NCBI GenBank assembly: GCA_964011275.1
Contig: CAXGOB010000012.1
Coordinates: 1-64,000, forward strand
Direction: 5' to 3'
DNA: 64,000 nucleotides
DNA from: UBA7328 sp002471345
GTDB lineage: Bacteria > Bacteroidota > Bacteroidia > Chitinophagales > Saprospiraceae
The position numbers and the translations under genes were made by a program. Under the pieces are notes generated by a model. The model was not told the DNA's origin. It made no database searches and saw nothing but the letters and a program-made list of their open reading frames with translations. This document shows, piece by piece, positions 17,030-26,215 of this stretch; the first letter of the stretch is position 1; each line of letters begins with the position of its first letter.

Positions 17030-17656
17030 ATGAGTTCTGTGCAATATTTCAAAGAAGTAGCTTCAGAATGGGATCAGATGGCCGATTCTTTTTTTGGCGA
17101 AAGCCCAAGAAAAACAATTTATCAAAATGCGAATTGGTCTCAGATCAAAACAGTAGCAGATTTAGGATGTGGAGCGGGGTACCTTACTGAAGGTCTAGCA
17201 GATCGAGATGTAAAAGTCACAGCGATTGACCAATCTCAAGAAATGCTCGATATGATGAAAAGTAAGCTTGGAGAAGATCGAATTGATTATTTGAAAGGAG
17301 ATGGAGGTTCTATACCTCTCCAGGATAATTCTATAGACCTTGCTATTGCTAATATGTTTCTTCATCATGTAGATCATCCTCCAAAAACCATAAAGGAGGC
17401 ATATAGAATTGTAAAACCAGGAGGGCAATGGATATTTACGGATCTAGATGAACATGAAAATGAGTTCCTTGTAACAGAACAGCATGATAAATGGATGGGA
17501 TTCAAAAGAGAGGACATTACGAAATGGATGACTGAGGCTGGATTTATAAATGTAGAGATAGATTGTGTAGGAGCTGATTGTTGTGCTTCGTCTTCTAGCA
17601 GTGATTCTGAAGCAAAGGTGAGTATCTTCATGGCCAAAGGTGAAAAGCCCGTATAA
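17030..17656 (+). CDS. Class I SAM methyltransferase with C-terminal Cys cluster
   Basis: 208 residues. The fold is UbiE/Methyltransf_11-like: motif I VADLGCGAGYL (43-52), motif II TAIDQSQEML, and the post-II segment LAIANMFLHHV, VKPGG and WIFTDLDEHE. The C-terminus carries Cys179, Cys184-Cys185 and five serines (CVGADCCASSSSS). It lacks the full four-cysteine set of characterised ArsM enzymes as I know them, yet the Cys cluster and the neighbouring AbrB-CC and ArsC-like genes suggest a metalloid or thiol substrate. That is inference. ATG at 17030; a DUF6122-type gene follows 18 bp after the stop. Confidence 0.85.
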   Translation: MSSVQYFKEVASEWDQMADSFFGESPRKTIYQNANWSQIKTVADLGCGAGYLTEGLADRDVKVTAIDQSQEMLDMMKSKLGEDRIDYLKGDGGSIPLQDNSIDLAIANMFLHHVDHPPKTIKEAYRIVKPGGQWIFTDLDEHENEFLVTEQHDKWMGFKREDITKWMTEAGFINVEIDCVGADCCASSSSSDSEAKVSIFMAKGEKPV

Positions 17657-17674
17657 TATTAAATCAAAATTACT

Positions 17675-18001
17675 ATTGACACTCAAGAATTTATAAGACT
17701 TTTTATCCACTATGGATTACACTTTGTTGCTCCGTATTTTATTGCCAAAGTCTTTTTCAAATCCGATTGGAGAAAGATCTACTTCATTCTTCTAGCCACT
17801 ATGTTGGTTGATTTGGATCATTTATTGGCTTACCCAAATGTCTTTATACCTGACAGGTGTAGCATTGGATTTCATCCTTTACATTCCTATTATGCTATTG
17901 GTATTTATTTCTTTCTATTATTTCCAAGAAAAAGTAGGATTTGGGCAGTTGGATTGCTCTTTCACATGGCTACAGATTTTCAAGATTGTCTTTGGATATA
18001 A
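17675..18001 (+). CDS. DUF6122-like small membrane protein without a canonical start codon
   Basis: The frame is open from 17663 (after a TAA at 17660) to 18001 and reads like a complete DUF6122-type protein of about 108 residues: FIRLFIHYGLHFVAPYFIAK, then LLATMLVDLDHLLAYP, GFHPLHSYYAIGIYF and LLFHMATDFQDCLW, with three to four membrane helices. No ATG, GTG or TTG exists before the ATG at 17801, which would remove the conserved first half. An ATT (17669 or 17675) is the only plausible initiator near the expected N-terminus. Otherwise the start has been mutated. The function of the family is unknown. Confidence 0.65.
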   Translation: MDTQEFIRLFIHYGLHFVAPYFIAKVFFKSDWRKIYFILLATMLVDLDHLLAYPNVFIPDRCSIGFHPLHSYYAIGIYFFLLFPRKSRIWAVGLLFHMATDFQDCLWI

Positions 18002-18111
18002 GACTATAGTTTCATTTTTTTCAACTACTATCCCCCATTTAGTTGTTGACAAAATGGCTAAAAATATCTATCTTTTTTTGATACAACAATGAGTTCTAAT
18101 TCAAAGTAACA

Positions 18112-19246
18112 ATGCAATTCAAAGCAGTAATTTACTCTTTCATAATCGTGATTCTTGTGACTTTCATTTCATGTTCAAAAAAATGAAAATCAACAGTTAT
18201 CTGTAGATCATAGAGTGATTGCCTCAGAATTCTCTATTCCTTGGGGAGTGGCTGTATTTGGAGAAGATGAACTACTTATTACTGATCGGCTAGGCACCTT
18301 ATATCATCATAAAAATGGAACAACTCAGCCTCTCAGTGGTACTCCTCAAACCTATCATGTAGAGTTTGCAGGATTAATATATGGAGGGCTCATGGATGTC
18401 AGTCTTCATCCAAATTTTGATACTAATAGACTGGTTTATATATCATATGTCGGTATTCAAGGCAAGATGTTAGTTGCTCGATTCAAGTTTCAAGATGACA
18501 CCATTGATAAAATCGAAATTGTATTCAGATCAAATTCATTTTCGATTGGTTCTAGAATAGAATGGGATGATCATAATCACTTTTACGTTTCTCAAGGATT
18601 AGGTGGCAATCCTTATCCTGAACCTGGGCCCCAAAATCTGGGCAATGATGGAGGTAAAATACATCGTCTACACGATGATGGGCAGATACCTCAAGACAAT
18701 CCCATCTTTGATACTATCACGGGCCCTACAAGTATCTGGACCTATGGCCATAGAGATCCTCAAGGACTCTTTTTTGATAGGGATGCTGGAGTTCTCTATG
18801 CCAATGAGCATGGACCACTAGGAGGAGATGAATTTAATATCATCTATCAAGGAAAGAACTATGGCTGGCCACTTCATTCATACGGTAAGAATTATGACAA
18901 TTCAGAAATATCAACGATCACCGAAGAAGAAGCTAGGACAACAACCGTTCTACCTGAAAAGCACTGGGATAAAAATATTAATGTAGCTCCTTCGAGTTTA
19001 TTAAAACTCAAAAACAGCAATTTTACCCTTTGGAATGGTTCATTCATCATGGGATCATTACCTCAACAAAGGCTTGTTACTTATAATTTGCAATCTGGCA
19101 AGACAGAAATAGTTTTAGAAAATATAGGTCGTGTTCGAGATATTGCTCAGTTGTCGAATGGAAACCTCATTGTTCTAGTAGATGCTGGCAGTCCAAATAG
19201 CTCAGACAGAGGAAGAATATTAGAAATTTGGCCAAAGGAAGAATAG
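18112..19246 (+). CDS. PQQ-dependent sugar dehydrogenase-like lipoprotein, frameshifted at the signal peptide
   Basis: The ATG at 18112 begins a lipoprotein signal (MQFKAVIYSF... FISCSKK) that hits TGA at 18184 directly after a run of seven A. The mature protein continues one frame on (NENQQLSVDHRVIASEF...) to 19246. Six A instead of seven would restore a single frame of about 377 residues. The body (from the GTG at 18215 alone, 343 residues) is a GSDH-type six-bladed propeller: SIPWGVAVF, GGLMDVSLHPNF, YGHRDPQGLFF, EHGPLGGDEFN and the C-terminal GRILEIWP. It would oxidise sugars or related alcohols in the periplasm. The shift may be real, phase-variable or a homopolymer error. Confidence 0.8.
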
Positions 19247-19270
19247 ATTCTTACCAGTATACTACATATC

Positions 19271-19771
19271 TCACTCTTGGCCTAGGACATACCATTCTAT
19301 TGCCTCTATATCCAAATTAGCTCTTCTGCCAGTCTTCTCAGGTGCATAATGAGCTGACAAATAGTCTAATACTTTGGGTTCTAAAGTTCCTAGTTCAGGC
19401 AGTCCTTGAGTCTCTTGCATCCATTTTATCATGTCCTTCCAACCTTCCCGAGTCGCTCTATTCTGTATGATCAATTTAGATGAATGGCATGAAGTACATG
19501 TAGCTTTAACCACTTTAAAATTTTCATCATATACCATACCTGAAGCTACATCTATTCCATCTACTACATCAGGTCCTCTGTCCACAGAAGCCCTTTCTTC
19601 GGTATACTTTGCAAGTCCATCGTTAGAATATTTCGACTCTCCCCATTGTGAGATATATTCGCCCATAGGTAGATATAAGACCACTCCGACTACACACAAC
19701 ACTGTGAACATCAATAATGACTTCAGCAGAGACCATAGAGGACCTGTATTCATATTATAATTATCCTCCAT
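19271..19771 (-). CDS. sorB: Membrane-anchored c-type cytochrome subunit of sulfite dehydrogenase (SorB-like)
   Basis: 166 residues. One membrane helix at about 15-36 (LLKSLLMFTVLCVVGVVLYLP) anchors a periplasmic domain with a single heme c site CTSCH (Cys92, Cys95, His96). A conserved-looking segment GWKDMIKWMQETQGLP resembles cytochrome subunits paired with sulfite oxidases. It starts 3 bp after the molybdoenzyme stop, so the two are clearly co-transcribed. It would carry electrons from the molybdenum centre to the respiratory chain. Confidence 0.85.
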   Translation of the reverse strand: MEDNYNMNTGPLWSLLKSLLMFTVLCVVGVVLYLPMGEYISQWGESKYSNDGLAKYTEERASVDRGPDVVDGIDVASGMVYDENFKVVKATCTSCHSSKLIIQNRATREGWKDMIKWMQETQGLPELGTLEPKVLDYLSAHYAPEKTGRRANLDIEAIEWYVLGQE

Positions 19772-19774
19772 GAA

Positions 19775-21022
19775 CTATACCACTTTTACAGCTATCCGAT
19801 GACAAGCATTATTGAGGTACCCCTTCGGGTTCCATCCAGGCAAGATGATGGGTTGGGTATTGCCATCACTATCAGTTGCTTTAGCCCAAACTTCATAATA
19901 CCCTTTCTTTGGAAAAGAAACATCTGCACCAAATTGCTGCCAATGAAACCTGTTTTCTGGCTCTGTGATATCGCATTCTTTCCAATGCTTACCAAAATCA
20001 ATAGAGTACTCCATTTTGTTCACTTTAGAACTCGATGTCCAAGCATGTCCTTTGAGAGGAAGTGATTGGTTGGTTTTTATCGTAGCTCCAGTTTTAGGAG
20101 AAGTAATCAGTGACTTCACGGGCATCTTTTCAATTATGCACATATCAGCATCATCCACTTTAGTACCTGGAGCGACCGCATCACAGGGTACTCGATAAGA
20201 CTGACCTCCCATCTTAGCTCCGTCATGGACTTCATTTCTGATCACAATCTTTTCTAACCATTTGCCACTACATGAAGCGGGTGTGCCCCCAAAAACTAAT
20301 CGAAGAGGATGGCCATTGAGCACCGGAATGTCCTTCCCATTCATAGCCCATGCTATCATACTTTCTTCTTCCATAGCCTTCGCTATAGGTACTCCCCGTG
20401 ATATACTATTCTTATTTGGATCTCCAGAAAGGTGGGTATCAGCTCCATAATATCCAATATATACAGCATCATTTTTCACTCCTACATCATTCAATACATC
20501 TTTTAATTTTACTCCAGTCCATGCTGCACATCCTACTGCTCCAGTACTCCATTGATTACCCTTTGCAGGTGGATTGAATTCTTTTCTACCATTACCGCCA
20601 CACTCCAAAGTAATATTGAGAGTATGGTTCGCAAATTTTGATTTCAGATCGGCAATAGTGTAAGATTTCTTACTGGATGCTGACACTCCTTCTATAGTGA
20701 GCGTCCATGTAGAAGGATCAATACTGAATGGAGGAATACCATTGTTTCTGACAAAAAAGAGATCATTTGGTGTCAAATCATCATTGAGTAAATGTGGTAA
20801 TGTCTCAGCATTTACTGGTCTATCATTAAGTATTGTGATATATGGGCTTTTTCCGTCCAAAGGACCATTCTGATCATAATGTGTAATGCCAACGGGAACA
20901 ATTCCTTTTGGCAAATGATGACCAAAGACTATATCTGTGCCAATTAGTGTCGCGAAAGATGCTAAGGCAGTTTTTGATATGAATCGGCGTCGGTTGAAAC
21001 CAGTTTCTAGATTCTCTTCCAT
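19775..21022 (-). CDS. sorA: Sulfite oxidase family molybdopterin enzyme (SorA-like)
   Basis: 415 residues. A twin-arginine signal (NRRRFIS at 10-16 followed by a hydrophobic stretch) targets a folded protein to the periplasm. The oxidoreductase molybdopterin domain carries the Mo-binding Cys141 in TLECGGNGR, and the Mo-co dimerisation domain begins near residue 300 (SLPLKGHAWTSSSKVNKMEYS). It should oxidise sulfite to sulfate and pass electrons to the adjacent cytochrome. The 5' side contains a possible attenuator hairpin about 100 bp before the ATG. Confidence 0.9.
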   Translation of the reverse strand: MEENLETGFNRRRFISKTALASFATLIGTDIVFGHHLPKGIVPVGITHYDQNGPLDGKSPYITILNDRPVNAETLPHLLNDDLTPNDLFFVRNNGIPPFSIDPSTWTLTIEGVSASSKKSYTIADLKSKFANHTLNITLECGGNGRKEFNPPAKGNQWSTGAVGCAAWTGVKLKDVLNDVGVKNDAVYIGYYGADTHLSGDPNKNSISRGVPIAKAMEEESMIAWAMNGKDIPVLNGHPLRLVFGGTPASCSGKWLEKIVIRNEVHDGAKMGGQSYRVPCDAVAPGTKVDDADMCIIEKMPVKSLITSPKTGATIKTNQSLPLKGHAWTSSSKVNKMEYSIDFGKHWKECDITEPENRFHWQQFGADVSFPKKGYYEVWAKATDSDGNTQPIILPGWNPKGYLNNACHRIAVKVV

Positions 21023-21117
21023 ATCAAGCTAATGTAATGAAAAGTGTCTATTAGCAATTGTAATTATTGTTACATATCCAAGAATATTTGGCTTAGAACA
21101 ATTTGATTTAGGGGCAT

Positions 21118-21144
21118 AAAAAAAGGCTTTCCGTTGAAAGCCTT
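21118..21144 (-). terminator. Intrinsic terminator on the minus strand upstream of sorA
   Basis: On the minus strand AAGGCTTTC pairs with GAAAGCCTT around a 4-base loop (21144 to 21123), followed by a T run (complement of seven A at 21118-21124). No minus-strand gene ends here: the next gene upstream is on the plus strand at 21468. It must end either a small RNA or a sorA leader transcript. Confidence 0.75.
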
Positions 21145-21355
21145 AAAACTCCAAAAAATCAATTGTTAACAATCATCATTATGACGTTGTAGTTTTTCGA
21201 AGGTCACATATATGAATTGTTAATTTTTTATCATGGTATATAGAGATATAAATACTAGAATGTTTATTTTTTCAGAAATATGTATTCCATTTTCAACGGA
21301 ATAGGTCTGTTCTGATACCAAAAATTAATGTATTTGGGTGAATGCACACAAGCTA
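21145..21355 (-). ncRNA. Candidate sorA leader RNA or small RNA with attenuator-like pairing
   Basis: The 445-bp gap between sorA and the symporter gene holds no ORF, but on the minus strand there is a weak promoter-like TTTG (21374-21377) plus TAGCTTGT (complement of 21348-21355), a hairpin at 21284-21302 (8 bp, GAA loop), and then the terminator. The arm TTTCAACGGAA (plus-strand 21291-21301) is the exact 11-nt complement of TTCCGTTGAAA at 21129-21139 inside the terminator, so the two hairpins are mutually exclusive. This is the arrangement of an antiterminator. No known riboswitch was recognised. Confidence 0.4.
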
Positions 21356-21467
21356 GGTTAAAGGTTAAAAAAACAAAAATTAAAAAAATAGAGATTCGTA
21401 ATAATTATATCTGGTCTTTTTAGAATTTAGCAGATCATTAAGATAACCTGAGCTTAAAACAAACCAT

Positions 21468-22928
21468 ATGGAACTACAAACCTCTCAAATTGCAGTTTTT
21501 CTAGGTCTTACTACCTTGATTGCCGTAGTGACGTATTTTTACTGTCGGGGACAACGTGGCTCGAGTGATGAAGGACAAGAATATTTCTTAGCAGGAAAAG
21601 GACTTAAATGGTACTTTGTGGCAGGGTCCATCACTTTGACTAATCTATCCACTGATCAGCTTGTTGGAATGAATGGCAATCAAATGGCTTTGCTGGCTTG
21701 GTGGGAACTTGCAGCAGTGGCTGGATTACTCATGCTCACCTTTTTATTTATCCCCGTCTATTATAGATATAATTGCACTACCACTACTGAACTGTTAGAA
21801 CGTCGTTATAACAACCCACATATACGTTCATTGATTTCTTTGCTTTTCCTTGCGGGAAATGTCTTCATACTATTGCCTGGCGTATTATATGGAGGTTCAT
21901 TATTCATGCAACAAATGTTTGGACTTGAACATCTTAATATTTATTATTTGGCTATCGCTTTTGCATTAGTGGGATCGGCCTACGCCATATTTGGTGGCTT
22001 GAGAGCTGTTGCAGTTTCTGATACTTTCTCAGGCATTCTGTTACTGTCCTTGGCAATTTTAGTAGTATGGAAATCCTTAGTAGCCATTGATTTTGATTTT
22101 TCCGATGTCCCTGCAGACAGACTATCCATGATTGGGGGATTTGAATCTCCCATACCTTTTGCCACTTTGTTCACAGGTATGTTGTTCATTCAGATGTTCT
22201 ATTGGTCTACTAATCAGACGATTACTCAGAGAGCTATGGCATCTCCTAATATTAAGGAAGCTCAGAAAGGTATTTTGGCTGCTGCAGCTATACGATTGAT
22301 GATAGTACCACCGATCATAGTATTGCCTGGTATTATTTCATATAAATTATATGGGGAGGTAGCAAACAACAAAGCATTCGGAATGATCGTCAGCGATCTT
22401 CTTCCATTGACTCTCACAGGGGCTTTTGCTGCAGCCATGGCGGCTGCCGTTCTCACCACATTCAATTCCATTCTCAATGCATCTGCAGCACTATGGGTTT
22501 GTGACGTCCATAAGACTTATATCAGTAAGAAACCTAATGTACGCCGACTTTCTTTAATTGTTTCTGTCATTATGGTCGGGCTGGCATTCATTATGTTCCC
22601 TGTCTTTCTACACGCTGAAAATCTCATAAATCTGATGCAAGAACTGTATGGCTTCTTGTCCATGCCTATACTTTCAGCATTTATGGTTGGACTTCTTTTC
22701 AAAAATGTGGATGCTAAGGCAGTTATTATTTCTGTTGTTCTAGGAGTACTTTTATATGCCTTTTTAACTATGGTTTGGCCACAGTTACCTGGCGGAAATT
22801 ACATTCATATGATGGCCATCACTTTGTTTTTCAGTGTGTTCAGTGCCCTTTTGATAAACAAATTTATTTATAAAAAGAAAGCCGAATGGGATGCTCATAA
22901 TGTCTTTGGTAAAAACCATGATAAATGA
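21468..22928 (+). CDS. Sodium/solute symporter (SSS family, SGLT-like)
   Basis: 486 residues with about 13 hydrophobic segments. Family features include an N-terminal YFLAGKGLKWYFVAGSITLTNLS segment, the GGLRAVAVSDTFSG sodium-symporter signature region and NQTITQRAMAS in the middle. It probably imports a sugar with sodium, because its stop overlaps the start of the GH42 beta-galactosidase by ATGA (22925-22928), a translationally coupled pair. A galactoside is the likely cargo. ATG at 21468. Confidence 0.92.
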   Translation: MELQTSQIAVFLGLTTLIAVVTYFYCRGQRGSSDEGQEYFLAGKGLKWYFVAGSITLTNLSTDQLVGMNGNQMALLAWWELAAVAGLLMLTFLFIPVYYRYNCTTTTELLERRYNNPHIRSLISLLFLAGNVFILLPGVLYGGSLFMQQMFGLEHLNIYYLAIAFALVGSAYAIFGGLRAVAVSDTFSGILLLSLAILVVWKSLVAIDFDFSDVPADRLSMIGGFESPIPFATLFTGMLFIQMFYWSTNQTITQRAMASPNIKEAQKGILAAAAIRLMIVPPIIVLPGIISYKLYGEVANNKAFGMIVSDLLPLTLTGAFAAAMAAAVLTTFNSILNASAALWVCDVHKTYISKKPNVRRLSLIVSVIMVGLAFIMFPVFLHAENLINLMQELYGFLSMPILSAFMVGLLFKNVDAKAVIISVVLGVLLYAFLTMVWPQLPGGNYIHMMAITLFFSVFSALLINKFIYKKKAEWDAHNVFGKNHDK

Positions 22929-24751
22929 TGCAACTAGGTGTTTGTTATTATCCAGAGCATTGGGCAGAATCTATGTGGGCAGAAGATGCTGCTGAGATGA
23001 AATCTCTTGGACTGTCACTTGTCCGAATAGGGGAATTTTCTTGGAATAAACTGGAACCAAAAGAGGGAACATTTGATTTTAGCTGGTTGGACAAAGTGAT
23101 AAATGTATTAGATAACGCAGGACTCAAAGTCATCCTAGGAACTCCGAGTGCCACACCGCCAAGATGGATATTGGAAAAATTTCCTGACCTCTTAGCATAT
23201 GATGAGCAAAGCCAACCAAGAGGCTTCGGTTCCAGAAGACACTATTGTTTTTCACACAAAGGATATAAACTTTTATCAGGGCAGATGGCAAGTCGACTTT
23301 CAAAGCGGTATGGTGATCATTCTGCTCTTTATGCCTGGCAAGTAGATAATGAATACGGATGTCATGACACGATCCGGTCTTACAGTCCTCTTGCAAAAAT
23401 AGCTTTTCAGAATTGGCTTTCAGAAAAATATAAATCCATAACCGAGTTGAACCGAAGATGGGGCAATGTCTTCTGGTCTATGGAATATGACGATTTTGGT
23501 CAGATAGACCTTCCTAATTTGACAGTGACTGAACCCAATCCCAGTCACAAGATGGACTTCTATAGATTCTCTTCGGATCAAGTAATCTCTTGGAATCAGG
23601 TCCAGCTCAAAGCCATAAGGTCTCATTCAGATAGGCCTATCTTTCACAATTATATGGGCCGAATTACTGAGTTCGATCATTTCAAACTGGGCGAACCAAT
23701 GGAAATCGCCACATGGGACAGTTATCCCCTAGGTTTCCTAGAAGATCGGTCTGATAGATCTGAGTCATTTAAACATAAGTATCAATATACTGGAGATCCT
23801 GACTTTCAAGCTTTTCATCATGACCTCTATCGAGGTGTAGGCAAGGGCAGATGGGGTATCATGGAACAGCAACCAGGTCCTGTTAATTGGGCACCTTACA
23901 ATCCAGAACCAGCCCCAGGAATGGTAAGAATTTGGACTTTGGAAGCAATGGCACATGGAGCAGAATTCGTTGCATATTTTAGATGGCGGCAATTACCTTT
24001 TGCTCAAGAACAAATGCATTCAGCCCTCAAAAGATCTGACAATCGGCCCTCAGAAGTGCTAAAAGAGATACACTTATTAAGGAAAGACATTAATAAATAT
24101 AGTAGTGTTCAGAAACGAAAAGCACCTGTAGCACTAATATTTGACTATGAGAGCCAATGGGCATGGGAAGTACAGCCACAGGGCAAGGATTTCGATTATT
24201 TCAGACTGGTCTATGATCTGTACTGCTGCCTGAGAAAACTTGGACTGGACATTGACATTCTTCCACCAAATGGGAAATTGCTAAATAACTATTCTTTTAT
24301 ACTAATACCTGGGCTTTTTTCCATCTCTAACGAGCTATCACAAGCTTTGTCGTCCTATAAAGGTGAAATACTGCTAGGCCCTCGCACAGACACTAAAACT
24401 GAAGATTTCTATATTCATTCTGACAGTGTATCTAAACTTATGCAATTGCCTATAAAATTGGATCAAGTAGAGACACTTCGACCCTCTGAAACAAGGAATA
24501 TAGAAGGAGTCGGTACTTTCCATACTTGGATTGAGAAGCTAAAAGTACAGGATGAATTCGTTCCTCCTCTAATTCACAATCAAAACAAGACTTATATAGG
24601 AGGATGGCCTGATGAAAAAACATTTATTTCTATTCTATATACCTGTTTGGATCGGGCTGGTCTTCAGCCTCAACTTCAAGAAGAAGGTGTCCGACTGCAG
24701 AATGGGTTTGTGATAGATTATGAGAAGGTCAGTTTTGAACTTTTGAAATGA
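22925..24751 (+). CDS. GH42 family beta-galactosidase
   Basis: 608 residues, cytosolic (no signal). A GH42 TIM barrel starts at once (QLGVCYYPEHW, GLSLVRIGEFSWNKLEP, PSATPPRWI). The acid/base Glu143 lies in QVDNEYG and the nucleophile Glu314 in GIMEQQPGPVNW. A trimerisation-like domain follows from about 390 and a short C-terminal beta domain ends the protein. It releases galactose from short galactosides imported by the coupled symporter. Two adjacent ATG codons (22925, 22928) could both serve. No conserved zinc-site cysteines are obvious. Confidence 0.93.
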   Translation: MMQLGVCYYPEHWAESMWAEDAAEMKSLGLSLVRIGEFSWNKLEPKEGTFDFSWLDKVINVLDNAGLKVILGTPSATPPRWILEKFPDLLAYDEQSQPRGFGSRRHYCFSHKGYKLLSGQMASRLSKRYGDHSALYAWQVDNEYGCHDTIRSYSPLAKIAFQNWLSEKYKSITELNRRWGNVFWSMEYDDFGQIDLPNLTVTEPNPSHKMDFYRFSSDQVISWNQVQLKAIRSHSDRPIFHNYMGRITEFDHFKLGEPMEIATWDSYPLGFLEDRSDRSESFKHKYQYTGDPDFQAFHHDLYRGVGKGRWGIMEQQPGPVNWAPYNPEPAPGMVRIWTLEAMAHGAEFVAYFRWRQLPFAQEQMHSALKRSDNRPSEVLKEIHLLRKDINKYSSVQKRKAPVALIFDYESQWAWEVQPQGKDFDYFRLVYDLYCCLRKLGLDIDILPPNGKLLNNYSFILIPGLFSISNELSQALSSYKGEILLGPRTDTKTEDFYIHSDSVSKLMQLPIKLDQVETLRPSETRNIEGVGTFHTWIEKLKVQDEFVPPLIHNQNKTYIGGWPDEKTFISILYTCLDRAGLQPQLQEEGVRLQNGFVIDYEKVSFELLK

Positions 24752-24858
24752 TTGAAACGGAAGTAAAAACCCCAGATCAGCCCTATTCTCCTCTGTCTAC
24801 TTTTATATAACTATTGAATAATTCTTAGCAAGCAAATTATTTTCATTGCATCAATTTG

Positions 24859-26172
24859 TTATCGGACCAAGTCTACGGTTCCATGCTTGATAATATCGTC
24901 TTCCTCTGGAAAATCAAGCAATCCATAGCTCAGAAACCAACCATATGTACCAGTCAGCAAATTTTGACCACCCTTTTTTCCATCCCAAGAATCAATTGGG
25001 TTATTACTTTCAAAAACAACACTACCCCACTTATCGTATATGAGAAACCTAAAATGAGAAAAGTTTAGATTCTCTGCAAAGGAGGCCATAAAAAAGTCAT
25101 TTATCCCATCCCCATTTGGTGAAAAGATGTTTGATAAATAAACATTGTTTAGGCACTCTAATGGTTCTATATCAAGATCCAAACTAATACTACCGCAATC
25201 GAGTTCTGCTATAACTGTTTGAGCCCTAATTTGATCTAGAACTCTAAATTCACCAACGATTCCATCATCCCAATAAAATTCTGCTGATTCCAAAAGTGGA
25301 AAATCAAATTCATCCAATAATCGAATTTCAAGAGGACGGTCAGCACAAGCCTGGATTTCTTTTGTTAATTCTAATGGTAATTGAGTCAGTTCAAGGTCAT
25401 CAATATGATAATAAAAAGATCGAAAAACTCCACTGCTGGCCATTGTTTCAGTACACGGAGGTAATTCTCCAAAGGTTCCAAGAGGCATTATTAATGCAAA
25501 GAAGGATTCTCCACCTTTAGCCTCAAAACAAGTCGATACTAATGTCCATTCCTCGGAACCATCACCTTTAATTTCTTCCGAATCCAAAGTGGCTACCATA
25601 TCCGCAGAAGTTGAGGCAGAGCCAAAAGCAAAATTATTAACTACACGTATACTGTCTTCGGACACATAGAGATCAATATGCTTTTCAGGATTGAGGGAAC
25701 AGCCAGAGAATGAATCATCAAGTCCTTGAAATGAGCCTTGATTGAATATGGCCATCTGAAAAAAGTAGGTCTGACCTTCTACCAATGGTCTTGTGAGTTC
25801 AATAGCTATTCCTTCTGTAAAATAGGTTCCATTTGAATTCCAACGTGACCAAATGCCAGCATAGTTACTGCCTTCGAAAGGAGTTAGTTCATCATTCCAA
25901 AAAACAAAATCATTTTCATCAAAATTACAGGTCCCTTCAAAAAAATCAGGGGTTGCATCCAACAAATACCACAGCTTCATCCTTTTAAATCCCTGATCTG
26001 GTCGTTCACATTCCCCATCAATGACAATCTCAAAACCCCCATCAGGAATGAGGTTTTGCCCATATAAAGAGGAGTAGACGGGAAGAAAATTTAAAACAAA
26101 AAGAGCTATAAAATAATATAATAAATAGTTGGGATCATTAGTGAATAGTCTTGAATGATTAGATATCATCAT
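24859..26172 (-). CDS. T9SS-secreted protein with gliding-motility-type (type B) C-terminal domain
   Basis: 437 residues. Signal peptide at about 15-40 (YYFIALFVLNFLPVYSSLYGQ). The central part (about 45-260) looks like a beta-sandwich that could bind carbohydrate (LIPDGGFEIV, HIDDLEL near 250). The last 90 residues are a type B sorting domain: IFSPNGDGINDFF, FLIYDKWGSVVFES, WDGKKGGQNLLTGTYGW. Export by the type IX system is expected. It follows the VCBS-repeat gene by 43 bp on the same strand. The function of the main domain is unknown. Confidence 0.85.
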   Translation of the reverse strand: MMISNHSRLFTNDPNYLLYYFIALFVLNFLPVYSSLYGQNLIPDGGFEIVIDGECERPDQGFKRMKLWYLLDATPDFFEGTCNFDENDFVFWNDELTPFEGSNYAGIWSRWNSNGTYFTEGIAIELTRPLVEGQTYFFQMAIFNQGSFQGLDDSFSGCSLNPEKHIDLYVSEDSIRVVNNFAFGSASTSADMVATLDSEEIKGDGSEEWTLVSTCFEAKGGESFFALIMPLGTFGELPPCTETMASSGVFRSFYYHIDDLELTQLPLELTKEIQACADRPLEIRLLDEFDFPLLESAEFYWDDGIVGEFRVLDQIRAQTVIAELDCGSISLDLDIEPLECLNNVYLSNIFSPNGDGINDFFMASFAENLNFSHFRFLIYDKWGSVVFESNNPIDSWDGKKGGQNLLTGTYGWFLSYGLLDFPEEDDIIKHGTVDLVR

Positions 26173-26215
26173 TCTTCAATATATTTTTAAACCAGTTTTA
26201 ATCCAATCACTAAAT

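Noticed and set aside
17808..18092. 94-residue hydrophobic frame overlapping the DUF6122-type gene
   Set aside because: It is the shifted frame of the same DNA. The other frame has the recognisable conserved sequence, and hydrophobicity in this frame is a by-product of T-rich codons.
19238..19255. Small palindrome around the stop of the sugar dehydrogenase gene as a terminator
   Set aside because: Stem of 6 bp with a 2-base loop and no T run.
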